Assembly (NCBI RefSeq): GCF_030463565.1
Contig: NC_134651.1
Location: 16,566,734-16,630,733, forward strand
Direction of reading: 5' to 3'
Source of the DNA: Pelecanus crispus
Taxonomy: Eukaryota > Chordata > Aves > Pelecaniformes > Pelecanidae
DNA: 64,000 bases
Shown: piece by piece, positions 51,501-64,000 of the stretch
Position numbering within the stretch: the first letter of the stretch is position 1
Layout: each line of letters begins with the position of its first letter
The notes under the pieces: generated by a model
The model's database searches: none
Told to the model about the DNA's origin: nothing
Seen by the model: the letters and a program-made list of their open reading frames with translations, nothing else
Program-made: the position numbers and the translations under genes

Positions 51501-51850
51501 TCCCCGCAACCACATCCCCTCGCTAAGGGACATCGGCGAGCTCTGATGGTAAAAGGAGAAATGACTTCATGGCCAAGGGTCACATTTCCAGTAGCAAAGC
51601 GCTGCTAATATTTTAATTACGTTAAAAAAATAACTGGATTAAAGGATGCAGTTTATTGGAATAATGCGAGTGTATTTCAAAGAAATCAAATACCCAGAGT
51701 TAATCAATATTCAGACACTCGAGGCTACAAAGCTAGGTGAAAACAAAGCCGTTTTCAGCAGAGCAGCAGTAATGTGCAGCACCTGAAGTAAGTCACTGCT
51801 GGGGAGCTCTGTCAGACACTACTAATTAACCTACTTTTCAACGGAGTTGA
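51501..51850. promoter_or_regulatory. AT-rich enhancer-like block
   Basis: AT-rich with TTTTAATTACG near 51611, AGAGTTAATCAATATTC near 51697 and ACTAATTAACC near 51820. No coding frame. Confidence 0.35.
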
Positions 51851-52310
51851 TGTCAACTTTTTGTAAGCGAGGAGAGAGGCGCGCTTTTCCTCGGATTTCC
51901 TCCTCGCCCGCCCGCGGGTTGTCCCCGGTTCCGCCGCCGCGGATCCGCCGCGATGCTCCGGGCAGCCCCGGCGGGGCGGTGCTGCCGCTCCCGCTCCCGC
52001 TCCCGCCCGCCGACCCCAGCCCCGGCCGTGAGACCCCCGTGTGCTCTCGGGGCTGGGCAGCGTCAGTCAGGCGATCTACGCGGTATTTGACTTTTTATTT
52101 TTAATGGTTTTTGGAGCGTTCTAGCGCAGCACCGATTGCAATGACATTTTTTTTTTATTCCCAGGAGTCACCCTCTGCCTCCTAAACGTTACAGGGCAGC
52201 GACCGGTCGGCGGTAGCCCTCTTCAACCCTCCGACTTCCAGTAAAGAAGCCATTCTCCACGTGGGAAAGCAGCTCCTTTTCTAGGGGGGATGTAACACGG
52301 CGCTGTTTGT
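51851..52310. promoter_or_regulatory. Last CpG patch of the domain
   Basis: CpG-dense 51870-52080, with three CTCCCG-type units near 51987-52005, followed by sequence that still keeps CpGs to about 52310. Marks the right edge of the CpG-rich domain. Confidence 0.45.
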
Positions 52311-55300
52311 TTTACTTTAAGAAACCCATCAGAGCAGGAGGACAATACTAAATTGTCCTCTACACACCCAGGAGCGCCTCTCAGGGATTCTTTAATTCAA
52401 CAGCATGAGAATCTCCTGAATAGTGTGTCCCACACCCCTTCCCAAATAAATCAAGCCCCCCAAATTTCTCATACAGAAACAAATAAAAGGGAAGACCCAG
52501 TCTTTCTCTCTACCACATCTTTCCTAAAGCAACAACAAAGCAAGCTACCCCACCTTCTCTGAACTTACATAGCCCTTTAATTAGGTATAGGCCTGTGCCA
52601 ATTTATATCACCTGTGGGTTTGGCCCATATAAGAGAGCGCACTACTTTTTCTTTTGGAATGTTCCCACTAAGGGGGAGCTGGAAGGTTACTGGTAGGAAG
52701 TTCAGACCTGGGCTATAAATAAAGGAAAATTAGGAGATTGTACCCGAAATCATCAAGTTTGATGGCAGCTCTAGGGCATGATTTGCAAGGAAAGATAGCA
52801 CAAAAAAAGATTTAGTGTAGAGAGGACAAAGCTTAGAAGAGTCTCTGAACACAGAAAAAGTTATTAGTAAGGAAAAGGACTAAACACTTTCTCCGCAGTA
52901 GACAGCAGAAGAGAGTGGGCTTAAATTGCAGCAAAGGGTGTTAGAGGTAGAGGTAGACCAAGGTCTCCAGCTGCAAGGACAGCTGAGTGCGGGAACTGAC
53001 CCCAGGGAGCTTTTGGGGCCTCCATCCATGTTGAAGAAGCCAGACAAGCCTCTGCTAGGGATGATGTGGGTGTAGGGATCCTGCCTTGAGGCAGAAGAGT
53101 CCTTCTTCAATCTCTCTAGCTATATCTCATATATTTTAGGAAAGACAAATGTCAGGTTTGGCACTAAAGAAAAATGAAGTCAAAGAACTGAATCTTGTAG
53201 CGTCAGACTCAGGCTGTGTAGAGTTCCTCTGACACTGCTCCCAGTGAGTGGGACCAGCTTTCAGGATACTGAGGCCGGCTTTGGCAGCAGAGGGAGTATT
53301 TTAAGTATTTAATTATGTACTTACCATATTAAGCAATAAAGGACAAGCCAAGTGAAAGGGTGAACTTTACAAGGTGGAAGGACTGGGTACTGTAACTCCA
53401 ACTAGGAGTTGGAGTGGTGAGATCTCCAGGTAATGTGTGCATCGCTGAGGTTGTTCTGGACCATGTCCTGAGGTGCAGGGACATTCCTAACTTAAGAAAC
53501 GTTTCTACTGTGGAGGTGATCACTTTCCCAAAACAAATAAGGATCTAACTTTTGAAATCGGCCTGGGTGCTAACAGCTCTGAATGTTGGTGTGAGTATTT
53601 TAATTTAAAATGTCCAGGTCTCTTAACTTTAATTCTTCTACCCACCAGACCACTAGGAACAAGATTCAGCACATGCCCAAATGCTGAAAATTCAACTGAT
53701 TTTACACCTGCATGTCTCTGAAATCAAACAAACAGCTTTTTCTTAATTGGGGGTTGAGGAAAAGAAGTATGTTATCTTGGGGCTTGATTTCTCGATGTAT
53801 TGGAGGAAGTGTGCAAGAGGTGATGAGAAATATGGTGGGAGCTATTTCTAATGGAAAGCAGAACAAAACTCTACAGTGCTCTTCCCTGGAATTCAGTTGT
53901 CATCCAAGTGTTTCCCATGAGTAATAACATTCCAGATATAACCACCTGGTAGCACTGGGTACAGCTTTAGAGTTTAAAATTATTTTTTGCGTATATGAAC
54001 CTGAAAACATTCTTTCTACTGGGAGACAAGCTGTTCAGTGAAGAACTCCCACTCTTTCCTCTGCTTTGATTTAAGCTTTTTTTTTTTTTTTTCCATTTAC
54101 TAACATACTTATGGAAATAATTTGCAAACATATTGTATCTTTTAAAGTTTGAGATATTGTGCCATTTGTTCTTATGCAGACTCTTAAGTGAAGTCATTGT
54201 GGGGGTTCTGCTTAAACAGTGGACGTGAAGAAAGCTTCATGTATTTCACGGGTTGGTGGGTATGGATTTTGCTACAGCATTTCCCCTCCTGCTTGTTGCA
54301 CAATTGTGCATTAACTTTTCACTTTTCTTTTAAAAGAAATAACAAAAAGTTGAGTCTAGCAGGCTCAGTCACAGAGGTTACTATATAAAAATAACCTCCA
54401 AACCTAAACCAATCCATTATTGCCATTTTGGGTTGGAGGGAAGCTGAAATAAGCTGTGGGTATGAACAACCCCGTGTATTTTAACGGGTTGCTAATTCAG
54501 AAGCAAAAAATTAGATTGGGAGGAATGCTGTGTAAAATAAATATCAAATGCATGACTCATCAGCATGTTGTTTCTTTTCTGTTTAATCATAGCAGGCTTT
54601 CAAGCTCTGTCACTTACCTTAAGTTACCACGAAACACCTAGCTTTTTTAACAAGATGCAGTAGTGTTTAGGGATTTCAGTCCCATTTGCTCCATGAAAGT
54701 ACCCAGGATGCTACCTACATGACAGGAAGAACAAACTTTACCTGTGATAATTTCTTTTTGAAAAGTTTGCCATGCGTATGTTTTAAGAAAATAAACACAA
54801 GCACATGAGCAGTGCAGCAATTACAATGCCAGACAGTCATTTGTATTGAGTAGGTCATTTAGAATGGAGTTCTGGCAAGTGTAAATGTCTGCTGTGCTGC
54901 TTACAGCTTCTCTTGGGCACAATAAGATTTGTGAAAATGTTTTCTACTTGGTGTTTCTTGAACAAACATTTTCTTTGGAGGAGTCAAGGATGTGTGTCTT
55001 TTTCTTGTTTGTTCTCCCTGAGCACAAATGACAACATAATTATTGCATGCAAGGTAGCAGTGGTGTTGAGGGACTTTCAGCATATTTGTGATTTTCTCTT
55101 AATTAATTTTTTTTCTTCCTCTGGCTAAAATTTTTCAGAAATGTATTAATTGTCTGTATAAATCATACATAAACCCTACAATTTATGAAATTACTATTAT
55201 TATGGAGGATGGATGCTGACATTTTTGCTTTCATATACCAAGAACTTATTTGTTCTCTTGTTGATCTTATGAAATCTCATAGCTTTCTGTCTAGGAAATA

Positions 55301-58300
55301 GCCTTGCAATTTGGATTTTGCCTGTACAGACACCCACAGGAAGGGTTTTTTTTTTTTTTTTTTTGGTAGATAAGTACTCTTATGTGGCAATGAAGAGGAA
55401 AATTTGGTGTGCTGTTACTTGTGCAAAAACATGACAGATTAAAACATGATACAGCATGGTATTTTGTGTAGCTGGGAATAGGATTCCTCAACCTCTCTAC
55501 TACCACCTATCATAAGTTATTTAATGAGATTATCTGAATATGTTCACCACTAAAATAAAAAAAAAAAAAAAAGATTGTGGGAATCTGAAGAGATATAAAG
55601 GGGAAACTTCCTTTCTGTGTTTGATCTACAAATTGTAGAGAACTCTGATTAGAAAGAAAGACTGCAGCAGGAGCTCTCTTCTAGTGCAGTGCAATGTCAC
55701 CCTGAGATACTGCAAGTAGCTGAGGCAAAAGCCTTGGCTACATAGATGGGATGGCTGATGGTGGCCTGAAACAGAGGTCTCCAGGCCTACAGTAATAGAA
55801 GCAGTAATCATGCCCATGCTTCTCATATCCTTTGAGTCATGAGTTCATGAGGGAGCAGTAGCATATGTCCAACCTATGGGACAAATATTCTATTTGACAT
55901 TCTCTGGGGTCCCTGTCTCTGATTATCCAGAGAACAAATATGGCTGATGAATTCCATGATGAAAACAGTGGAAAGGAGATGGGAAAGGGCTTGTGCTTGT
56001 GTCTTGCCCTAATACAGTCACGATGAGGATCATGGCATAGGCTGCAATCTTGAGCTTGGGCATGCTCCTGAGTTCCACAGGCTGCAAGCAGCAGCTTGTC
56101 CTTTCCAGGCTTTTCTCCTGACTCCAAGGCTGATACCCAGGTTGGTAAAGAGCAGGTAACCTCTTTTGACAAGTCACCATAAATCACTATAGTTCAGAAG
56201 TCAGTCGTCAAGGACTGACAGCTCTGGAGAGCACTGTGGCAAAAAAAGAAACAGCGGACTTCCTGGACCATCCACTTTTAGACGATTTATGAAGGGGAAA
56301 GCCATGAGTTGTAAGAGTTCAACAAAGAACTTCTTATTTTGATAATTATTGTCTCGGATCCATACACACCACAGATGTAGCTAAAAGAAACCATTGCAAA
56401 TCCCAGCACACAATTGCTCCAGAATCTTGTGGTGAGCTGCATGCTTATGTTTTTTGAGCTGCCATTGCCTTCTGTGCCACATGAAGCTGAGGTTGCTGGA
56501 AAAAAGTAGTAACTAGTAGATCTGGTTCTGTTAAAGTGCTGGTGATGGCTGGTGCAAACAGCCTTGCTGACACCTGCACAGTTAATCTTGTCCTGCAAGG
56601 GCTGGTTCACTTTGCTTTCTGATCCACAGATTGAGATTGACTGTTCAAGTACTTACACTTGGTTATGCATCTGCTGCTGGGCGAGGAGGGAAAATGGCTG
56701 TCTGCTGCTATCTCAGAAACATGAGTTTGCTGATCGCTTCATGGAAGAGCATTCCTTTAGTGGCCATGGCACTGGATACAACGGCTTAGTTTCAGAAAAG
56801 CAAAGTTTTTAGTAATGTAATGCCCAGGCGTTTGAATGATTTGTGGTGTTCTCTATAGCTCATACCGGCACGTCTGTTCTTTACAGTTTGGGGCAGAGGA
56901 CAAGACAAAAGGTCTTTTCTAGACAGCAAGGTCATCCTAAAAGGATTTAATTGGGAATTCCCTTACTTCACATACATGAATTTTTACTTGACTTATTCTT
57001 GCCCTACACACTTTTGAGGAGAGGGGACGTGCCCTTGTTCTTTAGGAAAACATGTGTGTCTGTCCCATCCCCCGCGTTACTTTTCTTAAACCGTAAATGT
57101 AATCTGGTTATTGTGTCACCCTTGTCTTGCTTGGTGTGCCCCAGGATCAGCTTGCTTTGCTATGGTGAAAGACCGGATTTGTTCTAGTCATTTTTGCTTT
57201 GGCTTGCACGCACTTTTTTTGAGTGTTACTGACTGTATCATTCATCAAATTAGATCAGATACCAAAAGGTTTTTTTTCTGAACATCAGCTATATGTAGAG
57301 GCAATGAGATGAATTTCCAGATCAAAGATTTCTGATGTTCTAGGAATATTCTAGAGGCCTCTAATTTCAGATCACTGTCACATTGGTGAACAACAAGGGC
57401 CTTGGCAGACTTCAGATTTATGTGCAGCAGAGAAAAAAAATTGAGCCTCTAGATATGATATGTCTGGCCTAATTGTGGTATGGTCCAGTGAGCTGTGCAG
57501 TGTTCTGCTTGATTTACCTCAGTGTAAACAGTGTCTGATCTCTTCTCCCATATCGGTCTCGTCTCCCCCTCCTTAGGTAAGGAAATCAGGAGAATTTTTG
57601 ATCCCTATAGTCAGAGCAGTGGCCTGGCCTCCCACAACTTGTTTTATTTGAGGGACTCCCCAGCCAAATCTCCTGTGTTCAATTGGATGCTGCTGCTTCC
57701 AGGATGTGCTGTTCATGTTCATCCTGCTGTGCTGGCGCTTCTCTGCATGCCTTTAGTATGTCTGTGATGTTACAAATACCCCAAGATATATGGATAGCCT
57801 TTATCATAGTTTGCTTGAATTCCTTCTTTATTTTTAATGGATCACATAGATCTGATAAACAAACATTTGTTTTCATCTAAATCATAGACTGGAATGCCTC
57901 TTTTGGCCTTTTGGCTGTTTGCTTGTTTGTGTGTGTGTAAAGTGCAGAGTGTTTTGTAGAAATTCAGTACTGCAGGAAGAAAATACCTTTCAGATGTGCT
58001 TTCACTAAAACAATAATAAAAAAAAGTTTCTCGTTATTTTCCAACATTATGCATAGTTATGGTATTCAGATTTAATTACATACAGAATAAATATGATGCA
58101 GACCCCAAACTGGTGAGATCAGCTTTCAATCACAGCAGGCCGTAAGCTCTAGTAATTAACCGTACCTCCACAAACCATCCCCACTAATAAATCCGGGGAA
58201 AAAAGAACACAGCAGAGGAAAAAAAGGAGAAATGAAAAAGATTTTATAGCAAAGGGCCAAACAGCACCCTGACATATACACAGTGTATCCCTCAGAAAAC

Positions 58301-59480
58301 ATACAGTGGCAAAGCATTTGTTTTCCAAACTGAAGTGCCTGAAGCTGGGGATCCATAAGCGAGAGCTGAGGTCTGTATTTAAGTCAGCATTTCTTTGAAA
58401 TGAAGACGTGTCAGAGAGCTGAGTAGGAATGCTGTGTTGTGACTTGACTCCCTGTCCCTTCATGCATCAGTCCTCAAGCCCCTTAGGGGAGCGTGGAAGA
58501 TGAAGAGCCATGGAAGTAGCTAGCAGGTGGTGAGAGCAAATGGCTTTGTTGAGGAGCGGATTCAAGGCAAGGAGGTCTGGACTGCCCTGACCTAACGTGG
58601 GAGCTGGCAGCATCACTGCAAAGCCCGAGTCAAGAGACTGAGAGTAAATATGGACACTGTCCTCTCCCATGTGGGATGCTAGGCCTTCACGTGAAACATC
58701 ATGTTGCTTTTCAGTGGTGGTTAAAATTTTCCACTCTGCTTTTGATATGGCACACAGAGCCTTTGCAAGTCCCCAAACTGGAGTCTTAACAAAAGGGATA
58801 TAAAGCAAGGAGTCATTCTTCAGTTAAAAACCAACAAAATTAAAGAAATTCTAAATGAAACAATGGCAATTGTAGAAAGATCACCTGTTTCATTCCAGTC
58901 AGGCCCCCAGAGATATTAAACACACTCACTTCACAGACTTAATTGCCTCAGGATGAGGCAATCCTGTATATCTTTTTTAGAACCATTAATAACCTACTTC
59001 ACCTGATTGCAGCAAGTATTTTATTAGAGGATTTGTCAAATGGTAAATGCAAGGACTTTATGCACAGATAAACAACAAAAATTGACCAAATTTAGCCTCC
59101 ACTTACAGCTAAAGCTCATTTTTATTTTAATCTTCCATTTAATTTGAAACTTAATAGCTTTTCAAAAATTAAACCTACGTGATTTTCCTACAACACTTAT
59201 TTTGATTAAATCAAATATGCTCACTTCTACAATGTTCAGTGCCTTGTTATCGAGCATTGTTGAACATGTGCAATTTTATATCCAGTCTTTTTTTGTCTGA
59301 CATGATATAGAAACAGGCAGAAATTCTTAGAAGACAATGAGAAACCAGCCATCCACAATGTATATTTGTAGATAAATATATCTCAATTTGAGGACAAGTG
59401 TAGAGTGCTGCCCTTCAGACGGTATGCACACAGTAGAAATGTCTGCTTGGTTACCAGGACTGCAGAAAAGGGTCTGCAAA
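52311..59480. other. CpG-poor intergenic sequence
   Basis: AT-rich, CpG-depleted sequence with no gene, domain or convincing exon in any frame. T runs lie at 54077-54092 and 55346-55364 and an A run at 55556-55572. Undated repeat remnants may be present that I cannot identify. Confidence 0.5.
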
Positions 59481-59499
59481 TTTCAGGGGGGCTTGGTCA

Positions 59500-59990
59500 A
59501 AACATAAAACAATGCAATGATGCTGCAAGAAATGAAGCTGCCATCCCAGTGTGATCCGATGTTTCTAGCAAGCAAAGTGTCTGAGCAAGGGGAGGTTGCT
59601 GCTGCACGGCATCCAGACCTGGTTGGCCATGCTAAGAGAGAAGAAAGCAAACTGGTGGGAATCCAGAGGAGAACAGCAAGCAAAAACAGGGACTTAGCAA
59701 ATGCCACCTACAATGAAAAGTTGTAATAATTTGCTTTCTTTAATATTAAAAAGAGGAGAATGAGAGGCCTCATTGGTGTTTTGTGATGGAGAGGTTGTAA
59801 CAAAAAAAAAGGCCATCCTTTGTTTACTTCTGTGCAGCCATTATCCAAAATTGGTGGACGGAAAGGTTAGGTTGGATATTAGGGAACAATTTCTAGCTGC
59901 TGGGATGGTGAAACAGGGAACAGCCTGTCAGGTTATGTGTAGAAACCTCCTTGATGGAAATTTGAAAAACCAAGTCGGACTTCTGCTGTT
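59500..59990 (+). mobile_element. Decayed CR1-like LINE 3' fragment
   Basis: Several stretches resemble the 3' part of CR1 non-LTR retrotransposons in order and spacing: ATCCAGAGGAGAACAGCAA (near 59660), AGGCCTCATTGGTG followed by GGAGAGGTTGTAAC (59764-59802), GGAAAGGTTAGGTTGGATAT (59860-59879) with AGGGAACAATTTCT (59881-59894), and GGGAACAGCCTGTCAGG (59917-59933). In CR1 these lie at the end of the reverse transcriptase frame and its 3' flank. The copy is old, has no usable frame and looks 5' truncated, which is usual for CR1. Identified from memory of the family. Confidence 0.65.
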
Positions 59991-62324
59991 TGGAGGCTGT
60001 TTGGAGATAGATCATCCAGCTCCTGCTCCGGGGCTTGCGTGGTCTCTTGCACTGCTCCTCAGTTCTCTGCTCACATGGCTCTATTCTACAGCGAGGTCAG
60101 GCAAACATGCATGCACTCAGCAGAGAGATTTTTCTGTAAAATAAGGGGACTGTATATGAACCTCAGTATGCAATACATGTTTCTGACTGGGAGCTAAGAC
60201 ATGGAGTGAGAATGATGTCTGTCTCCCCTACTCTACAGAGAGTTGATACATCTTCTACTGAAGCTGCTTTTAACAGAATTTTTTATTATAAAATTACATT
60301 GCCATATTTTTCTTTTCTTAAAATAAACAAACCAAATAGCTAGCACGGCTTTGGCACTGCCTTCCTCACCTCCAAATGTTTTCATCTAAAATACCACTGT
60401 GGTGCCTCATAGCGTGTGTAATTTACTGTCTCACATCTCTAACCTTTGCACGATTAGCCTGCATCCGTCATGGGCCTCTGCAGCCAGGAACTCCCTCTTC
60501 TGTCTTCTGATAGGGACCATAGCGGGAAAAGGGGAAATCAGAAAGAAGATGGTAATGGGAAATAAAGCTCCAACAGCATACAACATTGGCTCTTCTTAGT
60601 CTCATTATTTTTGGTTTTCAGCTGAAATACACATTAATTAAAAAAAAAAATTATAAAAGGTAGAAACATTCCTGTGGCTATGAAAATCAGTGTTCTGATA
60701 TACCTGCAGATTCACAGAGAACTTTCTTCTGTAAGTTTGAATGGAAGCCCAAGAGGAGGCTATTAAAAAGAAAGGGAATTTCCACTACAGAAGTAGGATT
60801 TCCTTGTGAAATACATTATGATTTACTCTGCTGTTGTGTATTGGTGACTTTAAGAACCTTATGGAAGATAAGGACTCATTATAAAGTGCCAACAATCTTG
60901 GTGAAGATTAAAATCCCCCTTAATTCCTGATGAATTATTCTAAAAGGAAAATATCATGTCTCAGCAGTAGAGCCTGGATATCTGCTTGCTGTTTGGCAGG
61001 GGAAGAGAGAGAGACAGGGACTCTTCAACCACATGCTGTCTGTATTCTGAGGAGAGTGCACTGACAGTTCATCAGAGAAACTCACCACTTCAACTAGCTG
61101 GCCAAAGGAGGAAGATATTTTCATGTACAAAATGCCCTTTAGCCCTAAGCTTCTCCTGAAGCTTCTAATTTCAATTAGGAACCTAACCTCAGGCACCATA
61201 AATGTATTTCTTTTTCCAAAAGATTTTTGTTGCATTAAAATGAGATAGGATATGTGCACTTACATTGTAAGTGGATCGTCAAAAAGAGGGGAAAATCAGC
61301 CTTTAATATTAGCATATCATCAGTCACAAACTTAATAGCATTCATATTTCAGTGATCAAAATCCAACTGGTTCCAGTGCAGGATAGTCCTTTACTAGTCA
61401 ACAGAAGCCAACTAGCCACATCCTGCAGGTCGCCAGCTCTGCTCTGTCTTTCTTGCAAATAGGATTGTTCCTTTATTTTCTCCAGTAAGTGTTCGTAATG
61501 TTAAAGGACATTCACTTCCCTAGGAGGTGTCCTAACTGCTAGGCTCCCTAACTGCTGCTAGACTTGGGCTCCCTTTTGGTTTCTTTTTTACTTTCTAATA
61601 AATATTCATGTTCTCTTCTGACTGGTGGCACATCTTCAGCAAAAAGGATGGAGAATATCACAGTTCAGAGGGGTTTGTAGGTAGGCTGTTTGCGTGTCAT
61701 CTGCTTTCCAGGCTTCCAACTCATCACCCTTCGGCAGGTAGAATTTGAACCTGATCTCTTCAGCTTTCAGACAGAGTGTCAGACTAATGTTGCCTCCTAA
61801 GAGCCCCAGAGAGACTCTTTTTCTAGCTGTGTGTTGAAATCAAGCTGCTGAAGTCACCGTGAATGTCATGGGGCTCAAGCCTGGTTAACTAGTGCTCTGC
61901 AAATGCCAGCCACCCTCGCTGGGGAAGGAATGACTGGTTTCAGTATCTCCACTGGACTTGAGAATGGGACTGGTGCCAAACTGCTTGTCATTAGATGAAA
62001 ACACAAGGAAGCTCTGTGCATGTTCAGACAGAGACTTTCCAAATAATTTATTACTTTTTTTTAAAGGTACGGAAAAAATGTACAAACTGGAACACTTGAT
62101 AGCAGCTCTGCAGAGGTTTCTACAACTCTTGACTTGTGGGTGTTTATATTCTGTTTAAGACTCATTTTAGGTGATTTATATTCTGCTTGGATCTGGGCCC
62201 AAGGTATCAGCAAGGAGCTTATTATTTTGCAGAAGTATTCTCTGCAGTAAGATTCTGACCTGTCTGGGGAATTAACTTTCTACTGGAACATTAGCTTTGA
62301 TAGAAAACTAGGTGTTTTCTTCCC
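59991..62324. other. CpG-poor intergenic sequence
   Basis: No gene. AT-rich, low-CpG sequence. A weak tRNA-like antisense stretch near 61735-61805 was considered and not called. Confidence 0.45.
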
Positions 62325-62400
62325 TTAAGGAACTGGATCATAAAGCTATAGGACTGGAGAAGACATCAAGAGGTGAGCCAGTAAATCCTCCTTTCCTAGC
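62325..62400 (-). mobile_element. Possible CR1 3' terminus remnant
   Basis: CATAAAGCTATAGGACTGGA (near 62340) followed by GACATCAAGAGGT and CCAGTAAATCC recalls the reverse complement of the CR1 3' end, where an ATCATAG-type repeat is followed by GGACTGGAAGGGACCTCAAG in sauropsid CR1 elements. Short and degenerate. Confidence 0.4.
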
Positions 62401-64000
62401 TATAGCTAAAACCATGTCTTTTGTGTTGGTGTTGGACTGTATATAGGACACAGCTTGGGAATGAGGAAAGAAGACTGGACAATAAATAGCATCAATTGAT
62501 TTCCTAGTCTGGGATTCAGGAAGGGAGATTAAGTGATTGGGGTATGAAATTTGTAGCTTGAAGTTATACTTTGATATGTATTTCTGTCTCTAAGAAAGCA
62601 CACTTTTAAGAGCCTCAGCATACTACTTGTTGTAAGTGATATCTCTGAAAGCACCACTTCTACTACTACTTCACCCACCTAAGTTTTGAAGCACATCCCT
62701 TCTCATTTTGTTGTGGTTGCTGCTCAGCAATACCGATGACAGAAAGTCTCTGGGTTACTGCTTTCTATGACTTCAGACAATGTTAATTCTTTCAGCTCTG
62801 CTAAATTCTGCGACTGTTTTGCCATAGCTTCAAGTTTAAATAATTTTAGTCATTACCTGATGAAAGCCCCTCATCTTGATTGGGTACTTCAACCCCATTT
62901 ATAACTGGTAGAATATACTGTTTGAAGTCAACTTGATGGTGAGCTATTAGACAATGACTGGCTTATCCTCTCAGGTGTGAAGTACTGCATGAGCAGAGCT
63001 TCATGAACTCTATGTATGGGAAGCAGGGCAAATATGGATCTGTACCCATTCTGTAGGCAGGCAGATATGGGATCGCATTCTCTTCAAGGAGATGGAGAAC
63101 AGATTTTTAAGGAGGAGAAGACAGACCAAGAAAAGAGAAGTCTTTGTTTAAGACTTCCCTGTATGGAGATCAAGGACTTTAATTTTCTTTTGCAAATGGT
63201 TTTGGTGTCAGTGTGTGGGTGGCTTTTGTGGTACAGAGCTGGAAAAGAATTCAAAATGTACAGGGGAAGACTAAACCAAAGTCCCAGAAGGGATTTGCAG
63301 TTGTTCAGGAGAGTAATCAAGACTATTCTTGCAGGAAAGTCAGTTTATGCCCAATAAAATTAATTCTCTTGCTCTAAAGGAGTATTTGTGGTGTTCTTTG
63401 TCAATAGAAAAATATTTATTTTTCTAAAAAGAACTCTTTTTCCATAAATTCTGGATAATAGAGTTCTGAAGTACTCCAGGTGCTCTAGGAATGCAGCACA
63501 CCCAGATGTGCTCAGTTCCATCATACTGTCTTTGTGGATTGGAAATTTTTCTCTATTCTAACACTGGTTTCACAATGGACAAGAAAAACTGTTAAACTCA
63601 TTTTTGTTTTGAGTCTAAGGCACTGAGAACTTAATACGAACTGTTCCATATGGATTTTTAATAAGGGCTTCATGGTCTGAGTTTCCCACCTCTGCTGAGC
63701 AACTCATCAAAGCTGTAATCAAAATCATTGCATTCTGCAATCTTTATTTTATGTACCTCTGGTTTACTGTCACCTCCTGTAAAGCAGACAGAAATAGCCC
63801 ATCAAAGTTCTTCTCTAAGGTCTTAATTTATAATAATGATGAAAAGATAAAAAATATGTATTCAAGTACATCCTTCTAAGAACAATAACAATACTTTGTA
63901 GACCTCCTTAATTAGTGGATTGAATTTCTCCTCCTTTCCAAGTAAATAAAAATCATGCAGGAACTACCACAAACTTTTACCTTTTGTAGGTACAGTTGAA
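62401..64000. other. CpG-poor intergenic sequence
   Basis: No gene, repeat or regulatory motif that can be supported. AT-rich throughout. Confidence 0.45.

Noticed and set aside
55837..56610. Two - strand frames of about 110 codons with hydrophobic stretches
   Set aside because: They were considered as a retroviral remnant, but no conserved motif or flanking LTR was seen, so no call is made.
61735..61805. tRNA-like sequence on the - strand
   Set aside because: GGTAGAATTTGAACC resembles a reversed B box, but a cloverleaf with paired acceptor and anticodon stems could not be drawn. At most a worn tRNA-derived SINE.

Overview
The window is vertebrate nuclear DNA, most likely from a bird or another sauropsid. 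Reasons: it carries a ZIC-family zinc-finger gene with vertebrate splice signals, decayed CR1-type LINE tails and no mammalian L1/Alu-like sequence, many dense CpG patches, and long G/C homopolymers. Only one protein-coding gene can be supported: ZIC4, on the + strand, in at least three coding exons (5913-5982, 11042-12273, 16721-17044). It encodes a five-finger C2H2 transcription factor of the ZIC/GLI superfamily. No part of its usual divergent partner ZIC1 is visible; ZIC1 would be expected just left of position 1 on the - strand.

Layout. 1-5.9 kb: ZIC4 upstream region, with a promoter-like CpG patch bearing CCAAT boxes (338-605) and a 1.6-kb CpG island (3.1-4.7 kb). 5.9 kb: a 70-base first coding exon, found by homology to the human ZIC4 N-terminus. 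6-11 kb: intron 1, ending in a CpG island with a CRE-like site and a CCAAT box. 11.0-12.3 kb: the main exon (N-terminal conserved motifs, His tract, fingers 1-3). 12.3-16.7 kb: intron 2. 16.7-17.1 kb: fingers 4-5 and C-terminus. 17.4-18.3 kb: a large CT-only pentamer/hexamer array. 18.6-22.6 kb: a CRE/GGGGCC patch, candidate 3' exon, second pure CCCTT array and 3'UTR-like sequence with poly(A) signals.

22.6-52.3 kb has no recognisable gene. CpG-island-like patches alternate with AT-rich, CpG-retaining, homeodomain-site-rich blocks, as in a developmental regulatory block or hypomethylated valley. At about 52.3 kb the character changes abruptly to CpG-poor, AT-rich sequence that holds at least two decayed CR1 pieces and runs to the end of the window.

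The ZIC4 reading frame is interrupted by four one-base discontinuities. All lie in homopolymeric or short-repeat contexts. Correcting them gives a frame of exactly 542 codons plus the bases TG at the exon-3 donor, so the next exon supplies the last base of a TGA stop. I read these as assembly errors in a working gene rather than as a pseudogene. The most interesting observations are the splice-created stop that removes the ZIC EWYV tail, the composition-graded satellite beside the stop codon, and the sharp end of the CpG-rich domain.
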